64,000 bases of DNA, taken from assembly GCF_028858725.1 (NCBI RefSeq), contig NC_084767.1:4577501-4641500 (forward strand), written 5' to 3'. The notes below the pieces were generated by a model, which was given only the letters and a program-made list of their open reading frames with translations, was not told where the DNA came from and did no database searches. Shown here piece after piece: positions 1-12,560 of the stretch. The position numbers were made by a program, and so were the translations under genes. Within the stretch, counting starts at the first letter, position 1. Each line of letters starts with the position of its first letter. The stretch comes from Colius striatus. Taxonomy: Eukaryota; Chordata; Aves; Coliiformes; Coliidae.

Positions 1-524
1 CAGCTGCCCCAGGGCTGGCTGTGTCCAGCAGGTCACCCCAGAAAGGATCCCCGTGAGCAGGCAGCGCGGCACCGACCCGCAGCAGCTGTGATTCTTACAT
101 GAACTGTATGTGGTGCTGACAGGGAAGCTTATAAATTGATTAGGGTTGTCTTTTGTTTTGTTGCTGTTTTATTTAAAAGTGCTCTCTGTTGCTCTGGCTC
201 CATGGATCAGGCCACCACTTACAGTTTTAAGAATCATCACATATTTGTATTGTGAGCAACAACGTCTTCCCTCCCTCCTTGTACCTCCCCTCTTTTCCCT
301 TTGCTCTGCCCTTGCCCTGTGCTGTTTGCTGTTCAGGCTAACCCCAAAGGCCAGTTTACATGTTTAAGTTTTGTTTTTGCAGATCTCCATCACAGATGGA
401 ATTTTTTTGCTGGTCATTTCTCGGAACCAATCCATTAGGCAGGACAAACCGAAAGAAGAGAGGGCAGTGAAAACAAACCCCGTGATAGAGACGGAGGAAA
501 GAAGAATCAATAAACAAGCAGAAA
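1..524 (-). other. UBTD2: UBTD2 3' UTR and possible 3' flank, cut by the window edge
   Basis: No second gene is visible here. The stretch directly follows the UBTD2 stop and must begin as 3' UTR. A canonical AATAAA lies about 350 nt after the stop (168-173, minus strand), but no clear GU-rich element follows it, so transcription may continue beyond base 1. The first 120 bases are noticeably GC-richer than the rest. The ORF spanning 146-367 on the plus strand shows no family resemblance and is treated as chance. Confidence 0.6.
168..173 (-). terminator. Candidate poly(A) signal of UBTD2 (AATAAA)
   Basis: TTTATT on the plus strand reads AATAAA on the gene strand, about 352 nt after the UBTD2 stop. 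It is the only canonical hexamer on that strand seen between the stop and the window edge. The sequence after it on the minus strand is not obviously GU-rich, so its use is uncertain and a more distal site is possible. Confidence 0.35.
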
Positions 525-922
525 TCAGTTTTCCACCGGGGTGGGATTTGCTAAGGGCTGGCTCACGATGACTTGCACCACGTAGTCCTTTGGGATTTTC
601 AGCTCCTCCAGTTTCATTTTGTCTGCCAGCGGCCTGCCCGAGAAGAACCAGCGCTGGCTGCCCGGCTCCACTCCCTCCACCGCGTGCAGCCGCCTCTTCA
701 TGTGGTACACCGTGTCCATGCTGCGGACCATGAGTTTGAGGTCTTTGCCTGTGGACAGGCGCAAACGAAGCTGGCATTCGTGCCCTGAATTGGGTGGGGG
801 ATCAGGAATATCCAGAGTCTCCAGGTCGCCCTTTTCCTCTATCATGTTGATAGGTGGGGCGAGGCAGTAGACGGGAAGCTGGTAGCGGTTGCCCAGTTCA
901 TCGTAACACTCCGTAAGAGCAC
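525..922 (-). CDS. UBTD2: UBTD2 coding exon 3 (residues 103-234 and stop)
   Basis: The exon completes G103 and encodes [20 protein letters not shown], which closes the N-terminal domain, then a proline-rich linker ([10 protein letters not shown]) and the ubiquitin-like domain from about E151 to S223. Recognisable ubiquitin-fold segments are [30 protein letters not shown] and [10 protein letters not shown]. The protein ends in NPTPVEN with no di-glycine, so the domain should act as a binding module and should not be conjugated to substrates (inference). The acceptor is a long pyrimidine tract followed by AAAG at 926-923. An open frame continues upstream to 977, but that part is intron. The stop is TGA at 525-527. 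Confidence 0.97.
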
Positions 923-3263
923 CTTTAGGAGAGAAAAGGGGGAAAGAAGGAATATGAATGCATTTCACATTTAACAATGATCACATTCCAAAGAGATCAT
1001 CCTACTGTTAAACCATCCAAGCCATAAGGTCTGAATTCAGGCTTTAAAGGATTGATACGAGAATCTCCAAGTTTTGGTTAAAAAATTGCTTCACCTTGTT
1101 TTCAGATGGAAACTTGAGTTAAAAGCACTCCCCAAAAGCCAAGCACACCCCTCCCCCTCCAGATGAACCACAGGATAAAGAAGGGTTGAGGGAGGATGAT
1201 GTTTTCCCGCCTGTCATTTGAAACTATCACTCTGGTGGCACTGTCCAAAGTCCCACACGTGCACCCAGCGATGAACCACACGATCATGAACCCGAGCTGT
1301 GAAAAGGCAAAATGGCAAAGACCGAAAGCAAAAGACCACTGTGAAGGAAAGATTTTGTAACTTCTCAAGCATTCAAAACTTGCTGAAATGGTTTCATATA
1401 GGACTCGTGTTTTTGTGAGCACTGCCAGAACAAACACACACGACCACCCAAGTGAGACGACTGCGGCTCTGTACAGAGTGCGGTGTCACCACCGGAGCAG
1501 TGACACCCAGCACGTACTTTATACTTGCATGGCCGTTGTAACCCCCAATATTCAAAGCCCTGAAGTTACAGGAATGGTTTTTGTTTCCCCAGACTCCTGA
1601 GAGGTTCCTTGGGATGATGTGGGTGTTCGTGGTAAAGACGACCGGGCAGGGTGTGCTGCCCTGCACACGGCATTCCTTCCTACCAAAATGGCATGACATG
1701 CACAGAACAGCTCAGGTATTGTAACGTGAGGCATGTTGTACAAAGATATTTCAACAGGTACTTCAGAAAAATGGCAGTACATTTTTCATAATGTTTTAAG
1801 AGAAAGCTGCAAGCAGAGCCCTGCTGCATATAGCTCAGCTCAACTCAGCAGTGAGCCAGGAAACCGAAATGCTGAGGAAGCTGCAGGAATCCCTTCTCAC
1901 CGAGGTTAAAAGAAAATCAGTATTCACACTCCAAGCAAACGCTTGTCCCGTTTTTAATTTACCTGCTCTAACAAATTTCCACATTTTTGCCCCTAGAGGG
2001 GGCACATTCACTTGCAAGATCACTCATCCTTTTGTAGTTGGAAGCGTTTGAAGAAGAGCCAAGTCCTTGAGCTACACAAGATCTTAAAAACTCTTTGACT
2101 GGGCAGTTCTGCACACAACACCCAACTGCTCCTTGTTACAAACTAAGGGTGGATTTTTTTAGTTGGAGGGGTTATTTTTTCATGCTGACAGTGAGTTGGC
2201 TTAAACTTTGCTGCTTAATCAGCAAAATTAGGGCAATATAACATTGTAACTTGGGGATACACTGTGTCACAGCCCACTGTGACAGCAGCACTTTGTGCTG
2301 GCAATCCTCTTTCTTTTAGACAGAAGCTCTCCTTTTCTAAGGATAACTTGTGTTGATGACAACACACAGAGGAAAATTTTGGCTAAAAGATCAGTGTTTT
2401 GGGTGTAGCTGGTTTTGTTTGTACAGGTAGCACCAAGCTAGTTATATCCTCAGTTGGACTAAGAAAACAAAAAAGGAAATAAATGAGTTGTACCACTCAT
2501 TAGAACCTTCTATCATTCATGAATCTCAGAGCAAAGCAGCTTTGACCAGAGCTGTAATGGATCTGTACCTTTCATGGTACTTTGTAATTTACAGACTGAA
2601 GCCTGAAGTTCCCACCCTTCAGTTTGTTTTACAACGTTCATTTCATTCTGTACACCTGATCTATTCAGTAAATGTCACAGTACTAAATTCTGAATCACAG
2701 TTCAGAGAAACAAGTAGATGTAGTTTGCTGCTAAAAACAGGAAAAACCTCAAACTTCAACAGCATTTCATCTTAGCCAGAGCAAACTTGCACCTTTCTTT
2801 GAAAGCCATGGATCTTAAAAACAATGCTCCTATTTTAGAACAGCATATCAGAGAGTTAATTTTAAATACCAAGGGCTAAGCTTGGCAAGGCATTTCTTCA
2901 TCATTTATATCCTTGCCCTAGTTGAACTATCAAGGTTAAAGCATATGCCACAAAACATTGCTTAACCATAAGCGGATAAGCAATACTAAAATGAATCCTC
3001 TGAAACAACAGCTGAAAGGTTTGCCTTTATTAAACAAAAAGAAGAAAATGGAAATAAAAGTCACAGCAGAAGGAGGAAGCCTCTTGCCAACAGAAGTCAC
3101 ACAGTCTCATCCCAGGCTGAGAAATGGTGTATAATAGACTGTTAATGTAACAACAGTTTACCATAAGCTGCACCAGCAATCCTGTTCTTCTGCTAATAAA
3201 AAGGTCCCTAAGACTCTGAAATTCTCTTACTTACTATTCAAGGCTTTCAAGACCAGATATTGA

Positions 3264-3670
3264 GTGGGGCATCTCCCCTTAATGATGAAAGGCTGAGGCA
3301 GCTGGGGCTCTTTAGCTTGGAGGAGACTGAGGAGTGACCTCATTAATGTTTACAAACATGTAAAGGGTGGGTGTTGGGAGGATGAAGCCAGGCTGTTCTC
3401 AGCGATGGTCAATGATAGGACAAGGGGCAATGGGTACAAGCTGGAACAGAAGAGGTTCCAAAGAAACACAAGGAAAAACGTCTTCCCTGTTGAGGTGAGG
3501 GAGCACTGGAAGGTGCTGCCCAGATGGGCTGTGGAATCTCCTTGTCTGGAGACATTCAAAACCCACCTGGATGAGTTCCTGTGTGACCTACTCTATGTGG
3601 TCCTGCTCTGGCAGGGGAGTTGGACTGGATGATCTTCCAAAGTCCCTTCCAACCCTTAAGATTCTGTGAT
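3264..3670 (+). mobile_element. CR1 LINE 3' fragment (older subfamily)
   Basis: The plus strand carries about 400 bases of CR1 3' end: the C-terminal ORF2 coding tail, including fragments such as [13 protein letters not shown] and [14 protein letters not shown], then the GGTTGGACT-type 3' UTR and the ending ATTCTGTGAT. It is 5'-truncated, as is usual for CR1. Its 3' region (tctatgtggtcctgctctgg) differs from every other copy in the window and it is more diverged, which suggests an older subfamily. It is non-functional, in intron 2, antisense to UBTD2. Confidence 0.9.
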
Positions 3671-4786
3671 ATATTGATTAAAGCACGGAAGATTACTATT
3701 GCTGGCAGAATAGACTTTACCTCCTTACTGGCACACTGTGGTCAAGTCAGATGTGGCTGGGTGGTCAAGGTGGAGATGAGGAGGTTCTGGTCCTTGCCTC
3801 CAAAGAGATGTGGAGCTGTGCACACACAGCCCACTCCAGTCACCTAATTCTCTCTAGGCTTTACAAGGACTTCAGTTCAGTGATCTTTGGAGAGGACCAG
3901 GCTCTGCTACAAACACACCTTAAACTGCAGCAAACTCCAAGGCAGAACGTGAAGGGGTGTCACGTTGGTTGGAGTTCAAAAGTGAAGCAACGTCTGAAGG
4001 TGAGTATGAGCTATTTTAACCTACACAGACAAACACAAGTTATGGGAGGAAGGGAGAAAGCGGTTGAATTACCCACAGCACTGTGGCAAAGCCTATCTCA
4101 CCAGCCAGATGGCAGCCCTTCACCGAGCTGCAGCGTCCCTTATGCAGCGCAAAGCACGCAGGAAATGAAACAGCTGAGCTACAAAACCCGTCGTGATTTT
4201 GCTGTTATAATTGAAAACCATGTTTCTGATCCTTCCTGCAAGACACATCAGCTCGGGCCACACAAGTTATTCAGCAGGAAAGGGCACTAAAAGAATGTCA
4301 AGCTTTTATGTGAAAACAGAGAATAAAGAAAAACCCCATTTTTGTGAAGGTTTCCCTGTTACCTAGGCAACCAGGGTCCTCAGCAGCCAGTTACAGCATA
4401 GGAAGGATGCAACCTCTCTTAAAGAAGAGAAAGAAAAGCTCAAACAGGCAGAGGGTTTGCAGCTCAGGCACAGTCCCATGCCCTGCAGCACTGTGCTCTG
4501 GGTGGGCAGAGTGCTCGGAGCTGAGCGAGGACAGCCATCCTGCACAGTCCCACTTACACAGGCTTCCCTTTCCCTGCTTCCCCTTCTTTCTCCAGATGTG
4601 CAGCTGGACACTGCACCAGGCAACCAGACCAAGTTGAGATGCCAAAGCCTACAGAGTGAGTCAGTACTTTGAACATTCACTGCTGTATCAACCAAAGAAA
4701 CCAGGCAAAGGGCAGATTTCAGGGGGGAAGCAGCAGAGAGGATGGGGGCAGGCACACAGGTCTAGGTAGATCCTGTACTGGACATA

Positions 4787-4942
4787 AAATCATAGAATGA
4801 TAGGGGTTGGAAGGGACCTTTAGAGATCATCTAGTCCAACCTGCCTGCAGAAGCAGGGTCACCTAGATCAGGTCACATAGGAACATGTCCAGGTGGGTCT
4901 TGAAGACCTCCAAGGAAGGAGCCTCCACAACCCCTCTGGGCA
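4787..4942 (-). mobile_element. CR1 LINE short 3' fragment (young group)
   Basis: This begins with the CR1 terminal repeat (ATCATAGAATGATAGG on the plus strand) and ends abruptly inside the last ORF2 codons (VVEAPSLEVFKTHLD read on the minus strand). It is about 155 bases long and differs from the copy at 21271 at only about eight positions by eye, so the two belong to one recent subfamily. It is a 5'-truncated insertion in intron 2, in the same orientation as UBTD2. Confidence 0.92.
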
Positions 4943-6185
4943 TGAAAGAACAAGATGTCAGAACAACAATATTGAGGAGAGGACAAATTAAGCTTATCAA
5001 TAGTTCATATACTTGAGTATTCTTTGTGTATTTAAATACTCCTCTAGATGTTGATGTGACTTTACAATAAACTTGGACACAAAACATTCTGGTAGCAACA
5101 TTAAGACTGCCTCTGAGGAAAGCCAATGGCAGAACCGACCAAATCAAGCAACGCAAACTCTAATCCCCTCCAACTTTCTACCATTCAGAATTAAGGTGCC
5201 ACAGCACATGATCTAAGGAGTGCTCTGAGGATCTCATTGACCTATTCATTATTATGAACACTTCCCAGTTAAAGACTTACACTGTCAAGCAAGTCATTCA
5301 ATACTGATGCTGCACCTCAGTTATGGAGTTAACTTTATAGGCTTGATTCAAGCCAGATGGAACAGAATACACAATGCTAGAACCAAGGTGCATGAGATTA
5401 ATATTTCCAAAGTAATACCAGCTTGGAGACTGAGGAATTCCAGAAGGAGCTGTGAGGCAAAGCTTCTTCTTGGTTGTTATCCAGGTAGGAGACAGCTTGA
5501 GAGTTTCAGGCAGAAAAATAAGCAGATGTGATCATCAAGCATACGGGATCAGAACATTTGGAAATGAATTGCCTTGCAGGCCACAACAACTTTGTTTACT
5601 GAGATTATTGAGATGGAGATATTTCTGTGTATTGGTAAGAAACACTACAAAGGACTGGTTGAGATATTTCTTCCACCCCTAAGCAGTCCAGAGTTTGGAC
5701 CTGTCCTTCTGCACATGAAAGGACTAGTAATTGAAGAGACCTAAATGGCATGAAGGTAAACTCTTGCAAGTTACTGAAATGAGGCACATATGACCACGCT
5801 CATCTAACACCATAAAACGTTTCAGTGCATTTTAGCAGCATTTTGGTATTTCTCTAAAGCTGCATGACCCTTCTCTCTTCACAAAAAGCAGCAAATCCCT
5901 TGTTTTCTCTTCATGACATGCCTTCTATCTCTTTAACATTTTGAGGACTGCTCAAGAACTGAGCAGATTCCCATGTCTTCTTCCCCTCCCCCTGACAAAC
6001 TTGCTGCAGGAAGAGAAATTAAGCCAACACAAACCAAACTCTAGCATTGCAATGAGACCAGCTAATTTAAGGAGCTTAAGTGTCTGTGTATAACACATTT
6101 GCCCGAGGAACAGCTGGTTCATTTGTTTTTCTTACTAAAAAGCTCCATTCCAAACCCAAGCTGAGCCTGGATTGCTGAATAAATT

Positions 6186-6240
6186 GGCAGTAGTAGAGCG
6201 TTCACCTGTAGACTATTGGTTTGAATCCAATACAGGGCAC
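6186..6240 (+). repeat. tRNA-like sequence, possible SINE head relic
   Basis: AGTAGAGCGTTC (from 6192) resembles the end of a tRNA D arm or A box. At 6215-6231 there is a perfect T-arm: ATTGG, loop TTTGAAT, CCAAT, containing a GGTTTGAATCC B box. A matching acceptor stem and anticodon arm are not seen, so it is not a functional tRNA gene. A tRNA-derived SINE head or a decayed tRNA pseudogene would fit. Confidence 0.35.
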
Positions 6241-9200
6241 TAATGCCTGAAACTCAATATGAACATCAGAGAACAAGTGGGTCTCCTTCTGGGTCCTACA
6301 GTACAGCAATTCCTAGAGAGCTACGACTGAGGCAGGAAAGCTGAACTATCTCTTCATCTTTATTAGTCACTGATTCCAGGTCACAGCTGGGAAACACAGG
6401 ATCTCATAAGAAAACAAAATGCACTGACATCAACAGCATGCAAGAGTGGTGAAGGGTGACTTTGCTCAGTACGTGAACAGGATTGAGACAAGTAAAAACA
6501 CGCAGTGGTTTGTTATACCTCACCTCCAACCATCACAAACTGGGAGGAGTTAACAGGAAAAAAAGGCTCTTTCACATTAAACCTCATATAACTTATTCAT
6601 GACTGAAAGGGCTTAATGCTGCAGTTAACTGTAGCTCTCCCCTTTTCTGGAGGGTAATGTATGGGAGTAGTTGTGCAAGCCTGTGCCTTGCACCACGTAC
6701 AGAGAACAATAAAGTGGCTATAATCACTAATGGTGCAGATGATGCCCTTGATAAAACCCCACATCTATATGCCCCCTTCCCATGCCTCTTCCACTCTAAA
6801 CTTCCACGGGCTATGCAAATTTAAACAACCATAAAGCTATTGTACAATGCCTTTTGTAAAGGTACAAGCTTGTCTTCTAAGCCACAGCAAAACTGCTTAC
6901 ACAACACAGCTCTCATCTTCAACCTCCCTTTATAATAAAGAATTTACTCCAGCTCTTTAAAGAATGTGCTCTGCAGATAATAAGTGTTAAGCATTTAATA
7001 AGTCTCATTTCAAATTCACTGAAAAGCAGCTCCTCCATTACGGGAACATTATCGGTCTGGCTCAATTCCACAAAGGAGAACAACTCCCAGAGCCAGCAGG
7101 AGATCCCAGTGCTTCAGGAGCTGCTTGGTGAGCTGGGACCAGCTCACTCCCGCTCGCGGCAACTGGCACGAGCCAGGCTGGAACTGTGCTGAGCGCATTC
7201 CAACCAGGGAAGGGAGGAGAAAATGAAGGTACTCTGTTACTGCCTTTGTAATCCTCTCACCCTGCTCTTTGGCAGGAGAACTACCATGTAGTTGGTTCAC
7301 TGAATCAGCTATTGCACTGCTCATGCTCATCTTCACGCTTGGATGTTCTTTAGAAAACCTGTCTCACCCGGGCTCCAAGATTGCTGATAAAATAACATGC
7401 ATTCAGCTGTCTGAAAAGGCTCTGCAAGGCAATAACCTGAGACACACCTGCAGCAGAGGGTTGGGACTACACAGACTCTCAAGGTTCTGAATGATCCTAA
7501 CTAGCTGCTTTTGCTATAGCTGTACATTAAAGAGCAAATCTGAGTATTGAGTGAAAGATCCCCTACATGTGCCTAAGTCATGTCCCTTCAAACCAAGCAC
7601 ACCTCCCCCTGGTGTGGGGCAGGTTTGTGAACCAAGCTGGGAATCTTAGAGTAAACCACTCTTAAAACCAGTTTTGCAGCCCACATCTTCACCCTGGCAC
7701 ACAGGAGGAAAACCCAAACCACTATCACCAAATCAGTGACCTCCTGGTGCCTACGGAAAGCAGAAGACAGCAGCACTGCAGAGAGCAAACCTGGCTCTCT
7801 AAGATGGCATTGCCTGAGCTCCCTTGCCAAAGAAACTGAGGTGCATCTGAACAGCAAAGTGAGATAAGGGTTTTTTTGCACCTCTTTCTGTGTTAATCTG
7901 CTGGCTAAGAGGGTTGTGCCATCATCACCCAGCCTGAAATATGTCTCCTCTGTGTGTTGGAACTGAAAGCCAATCTGCCTGCATACCACTGCTAGCCATA
8001 CTTGTCAGAAACCTTTTGGCTTGGGTTGGATTTTGGGGAGAGGGGGCAGGGAAGGACATGAGGGTGTTTATTTTGGGAAAGGCTGGTGTGGCTATGTAAG
8101 ATACATCTCTGGGCATGCTGCTCCACTCCATCACAGAAGAGCACCAGCATCAGTTAATTCATTAGCACCAATTAGCTAGGCTGAAGGTGAAAGATAATTA
8201 AGATTAATACAGTCTTCTGTAAGACAGAAACTTCGGCCCTAAATAAGCAAGCCACTTCAAATTTCAGCCATGGTTAGCAGGTGTGCATGCCTTAATGTCC
8301 CTGCTGTGTGGGACATTAGCTGCCATAGGAGGGGGGAGAACAGTTTGAGGAGAGTGCTTGTGAAAAGGGGAGCTCAGGGCCCTGAACCAACTCCCTCAAA
8401 ATTCCTCTTTAAAATCCTCACTAATGGCAACAACAGCAGTGACAACACTGTCAGAAGAACCTGGATCTGCAGCCCCACCACACTCATCTGCAGAGAAAGA
8501 GAGGCAGACTGAAAAGAGGGGACCTATGCCTGAACGCTCAAAACTTGACAGTGGTGTAACTTAGAGAACAGAGCTAATTATTCCTTTGTAGAGCTTTACT
8601 AGAGCACAGATACCTACAGTCTATGCAGTTCACTAGCTTTTCACCTGCTCCAGTTGTAGCAGGGAACAAAGATAACCATCGGGCTGGTACACACCTGTAA
8701 CCCACAACCCACAACTCAAGCAGGACTATGAATAACAACTGTGAATTACACAATGCAAGAAGATGCTGAATTTTAACCACAACCATGGCTCCAGAGGCTC
8801 ATTAAGGAGTCACACAGTCATGACATTCTTCAGGAAAAGTGTCACCAATCCTTTAGCCATGACACAAACTCTAGAACAGACCAAATTTATCAGTGAGTTG
8901 TTTTTCAACCAAATCAGGTTTGATAGAATCAATTATGTACTAATGCTCAGTAGTTGTTGTGTTAGCAATACCATATGTACTGCCACTTCTGTAAAACTTG
9001 GCTCTAATATTGCAAGAAGGTAACAGCTTCCAAGAAACATTACATTAGGGTTCAAAAGATGACAAGTCTTTTTACTAATGAAGTATTCATGTACTATTCT
9101 GCTTTGCATGCCATTAAAATAGATGCCTGTCTAGGCAGGCTTCTTAAATACAAATTAAATAAATAAAAATCTGTTTGGTAAAAGAGTTTCTGTGTACACC

Positions 9201-12200
9201 CTCTTCTTTTACATTTGCTGTTCTTCATGATCCACTTCCTTAAAGAGGAGGGGGGAAATTTGGAGTGAAAAAGAAGGCAGAGTATCGCAGTCACTTGAGC
9301 CTGCATCGTATCCATCCATGGACAGCTAACTTAACCTGGTCACTTTAAACACTGCCATCTGCTCAGCGTGAGGATGCACAGAACTCAGATTGCCTTTGTT
9401 ACCACTGAATTTTTAAACTACTTCTGTTGTTCCCATAAACCAAGAGGGAATATCTAGCACTCAGCATCCAAAATCCTATGACTAACAAGGTGAAAATGGA
9501 AAGGCAAGCGGGAGGTAAACAATACCATTTTATACAACTGACAGAGATTTTCCTTTTTCTTGCCAACCACGAAGACTTCAGAAGTTTTTGCTTTCTTTGG
9601 AGCTCTACAGAGATCTTCCTCTGCTCCCCTAAAGCAGACTTGTAAAAGTCTCCTGATGCAGAAGACATGGATGCTTGACTTTGATGTTGCAGAAAGGCCA
9701 CCAGAAAACACAGCATGCTGGCTCTCGAGGTAAAAATGCTTTATTCTTTGACAGAACAGATGCCATTTGGACTGCAGAAGTTCTATTAATCCTAAACTAG
9801 ACTTTGTCCATTGCAGTAGGATGTTTTCCATAATAACCAAACATAACTCATCAGTCTCACTTTCCTAACATGACAAACTACTTTGTTATTTCCAATTACT
9901 TCTGGAAAACAAAGTAACTGCTATGCTATTTTTGTTTTAAGAGGCTTTTCCTTTAGCTAAGATCAGCAGGACACTAGTCATCAACACCGTGGACCACTAC
10001 ATCATTCACCAAACACACCAGAGCCTACTGCACCCCTTTCCAAGTAAGACTGAAGACAAAGATAACTTCACTTGTACTTGAAACTGATCTCATTAAGTAC
10101 AATCCAGTTGTCCTTAACTGCTTGTTGACCAACTCTTGTAGCCACCTCAAGACAAAGCACGTCCTTTAGTCTCTCAGATGGTGAAGGCACAGTCTGACCT
10201 CACAAAGAAGTCCTGACCTTTGCCGGGAGGTTCAATTAGCAATTAAGTGACTGCAGCAACATGAGTTGCTCCATCTCCATTGCACAACCAGTGTCAGTGT
10301 GTTTAACCTTCAAACAGTCCCCTGGGCAACAAAATGATATTTGAGACTTAGTTTAATCTGAGCTTGAAGCAGATACGGATGGAGATTTGGCTTGAGATGG
10401 CACTTCTTACAGCTTCAGCAAACAGAGCAGCAAAGAAAACCCCTTAGCCCAAACACAAAAGCAAATGTTGGCTTTCATGGAGTGCAGAGAAGTTCCACAT
10501 CAGTTTGCAATGAGAAAAGGATGTGAAAAACTACTAACACTGAGTAACAACTCTCCCTGCAACCTACCTATATGCAACCAGGGGATAGAAGGCAAGCAAG
10601 AATGACCTAGACCAAAGTTTGCCCTATATCATTTTTCTCTTAGCGCTCTCAAGCTTGCCTATATCCCCATGCTGATGTTCAAAGACCCATTAGTGAGCAT
10701 GGAAGTCATTCATTTGCATGCTCAGTCTCCAAGGAGAACTAGCAAAAACGTTAAAAGGCTCCAGGGAGGTCAAACAGACTGACACAATCCCACATTAGTA
10801 CCTGCATCCTAAAACAAAGCTACAACACAAGGCCGTTTGAAAAGGTGGGGGTGGAGGGGATTAAAGGAGGTTACAGGAAAGATTTGAAGCAACAAAAGGC
10901 AGCATTGAAGCACCAAGAATGCTGATCCTTCAATATTACCTTATTTATAATAAAAGGAGAAAAAGTGTATTAAGCATAAACAAAGAAGAGTATGTTAGAG
11001 CTGCATCATGCCCTAAACATGCACCTAGCAAAGGTTTTGCAAAGACAGTGAGAGCTCAAATAGCTTAAAAATTCAAGGCCTTGCTGTGGCTGTGACCTTC
11101 TAAAAAAACTTGCTTGATTGCTACTCAACAAATACAGGCAGCTCTGAGACTTCATTATTTCTTCATAACAACTAATAGCCAAAATGTGCATGGAAACACA
11201 CGATTTTGTTACAAGTTTTCTTTGCAATAACACTACAAATCAAATATTGCTTAGCCCGTACTAGACTCTGTGTTAGGCTCAGATATGTGTCAGCAAAAAA
11301 GCAAAGCCCATTTTCCTTAGTTATCACTGAGAAGGAAAGAGCAACTACCAGCTCTAGGTCTGAACAAACTCAGCTTGTAAGTCCCTTACTGTTTTAACCT
11401 TTTCAAGCTATCCTATCCCAGGGCACATTAGCACTCAGGAAAAAACTGTATTTCTCAGTAATTAGTATTTTTCCACTTATTGGCAAAATCTGGACTTCAC
11501 CAGGTGAAGCCAGTGTCTATCATCTGCTTTCATCAGGCTTCAATACACCCTTTCTCAGTCTTCTAAGTGATGAAGATATCCAAGAGTTTTCTCCTCCATT
11601 TCCAGAGGTGGAATCTGTTCTGTAGCACGCTCACTGAATCCCAGTAATGACTTGAAGTTACTGTCCCAAGGAAAGAGGTTGTGGAAGATGTAAAAGGCTA
11701 AAATACCTCCTCCTTTAGGCTCCCTACAGGGCCAGTGAGTACTGTATAGGCTCTGTGAAGGACTTTTGCCCAGCCATTACCTGGCCCTAAAATACTGCAC
11801 AAGGAAGAAGCCTTTTGCAACTCAGACACTTCTCACTATACCTAACTTGCCTTGGTCTTGGATGAAAGTTATCATCTTCCTATGATTTAATTATCTGAAG
11901 CCAAAACAGAGAAAGATGACAAATGTCACAGACACTATCAGCTGCAGACCATGGAGGAGAAGCACGATGAATCCATGGGCAAGGAGCGAGACACCCAAGC
12001 TCTGGCTGAGCCCCTCCATTACTGAACTGAGGCACTTGGAAGGACACCAATTCCTCCAAGAAAACCATTTTTTAAAAGCCAAATACACTGTGTCAATTAC
12101 AGAAACAAGCAATACCATCTCTGAAGATCACCTTTTCACACAGAAGACAGCATCTAGGCAGCTCTCATTGGTTTACACTGAAATTGTCAATGAAGAATAC

Positions 12201-12387
12201 ATTTAAAGCACTTCATATTTCTTTTTGACCTTTTACTAGCAGGCAGCAAGGCAGATGAAGCAGACACCCAGTTTCACCACTGTAACTGGCTAATGATAGA
12301 GTAAATGTCCATTCCTGTGAAGTAGCTAATAAACTAGACATCATGTCCTGACCACTATCAGATATCAGGGGAATATTACTCACTTGA

Positions 12388-12401
12388 ACACACACACACA
12401 T
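12388..12401. repeat. (AC)n microsatellite, about 7 units
   Basis: A short run of AC dinucleotides lies in intron 2. It is too short to be confident that it is variable. Confidence 0.7.
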
Positions 12402-12546
12402 TCCTGTCTGGAAGATCTGCAATATGCAGATCAACAAGCAGTCTGCAGCTTCTTATATGAAGAGTTTGAGATGGTATTTAATGGCCATCATATGATATCA
12501 GCCTTGGTTTGCTTTTTTGTTTAATTAGCTTGGGGTTTTTTGTGGT

Positions 12547-12560
12547 GTTTGTTTGTTTGT
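12547..12560. repeat. (TTTG)n short repeat
   Basis: About three and a half TTTG units follow a T-rich stretch (from about 12533) in intron 2. Confidence 0.6.

Noticed and set aside
923..977. In-frame upstream part of the exon 3 ORF beginning [10 protein letters not shown]
   Set aside because: It is intron sequence: a pyrimidine tract and AAAG acceptor end at 923, and the known UBTD2 protein continues from exon 2 at G103.
3751..4290. 179-codon ORF on the plus strand, the longest outside the CpG island
   Set aside because: It shows no recognisable domain, is antisense to UBTD2 inside intron 2 and has no codon or splice support. A protein search would settle it; a hit to any family would reopen the case.
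4863..5156. 97-codon minus-strand ORF ending in a CR1-like segment
   Set aside because: Only its C-terminal part is the CR1 ORF2 tail. The rest is flanking intron, so it is not a gene or a meaningful fusion.
11567..11636. Possible C/D snoRNA (GTGATGA and CTGA boxes 60 bases apart)
   Set aside because: The flanks do not form a terminal stem and no C' or D' boxes are evident. Such box pairs occur by chance in introns of this size.
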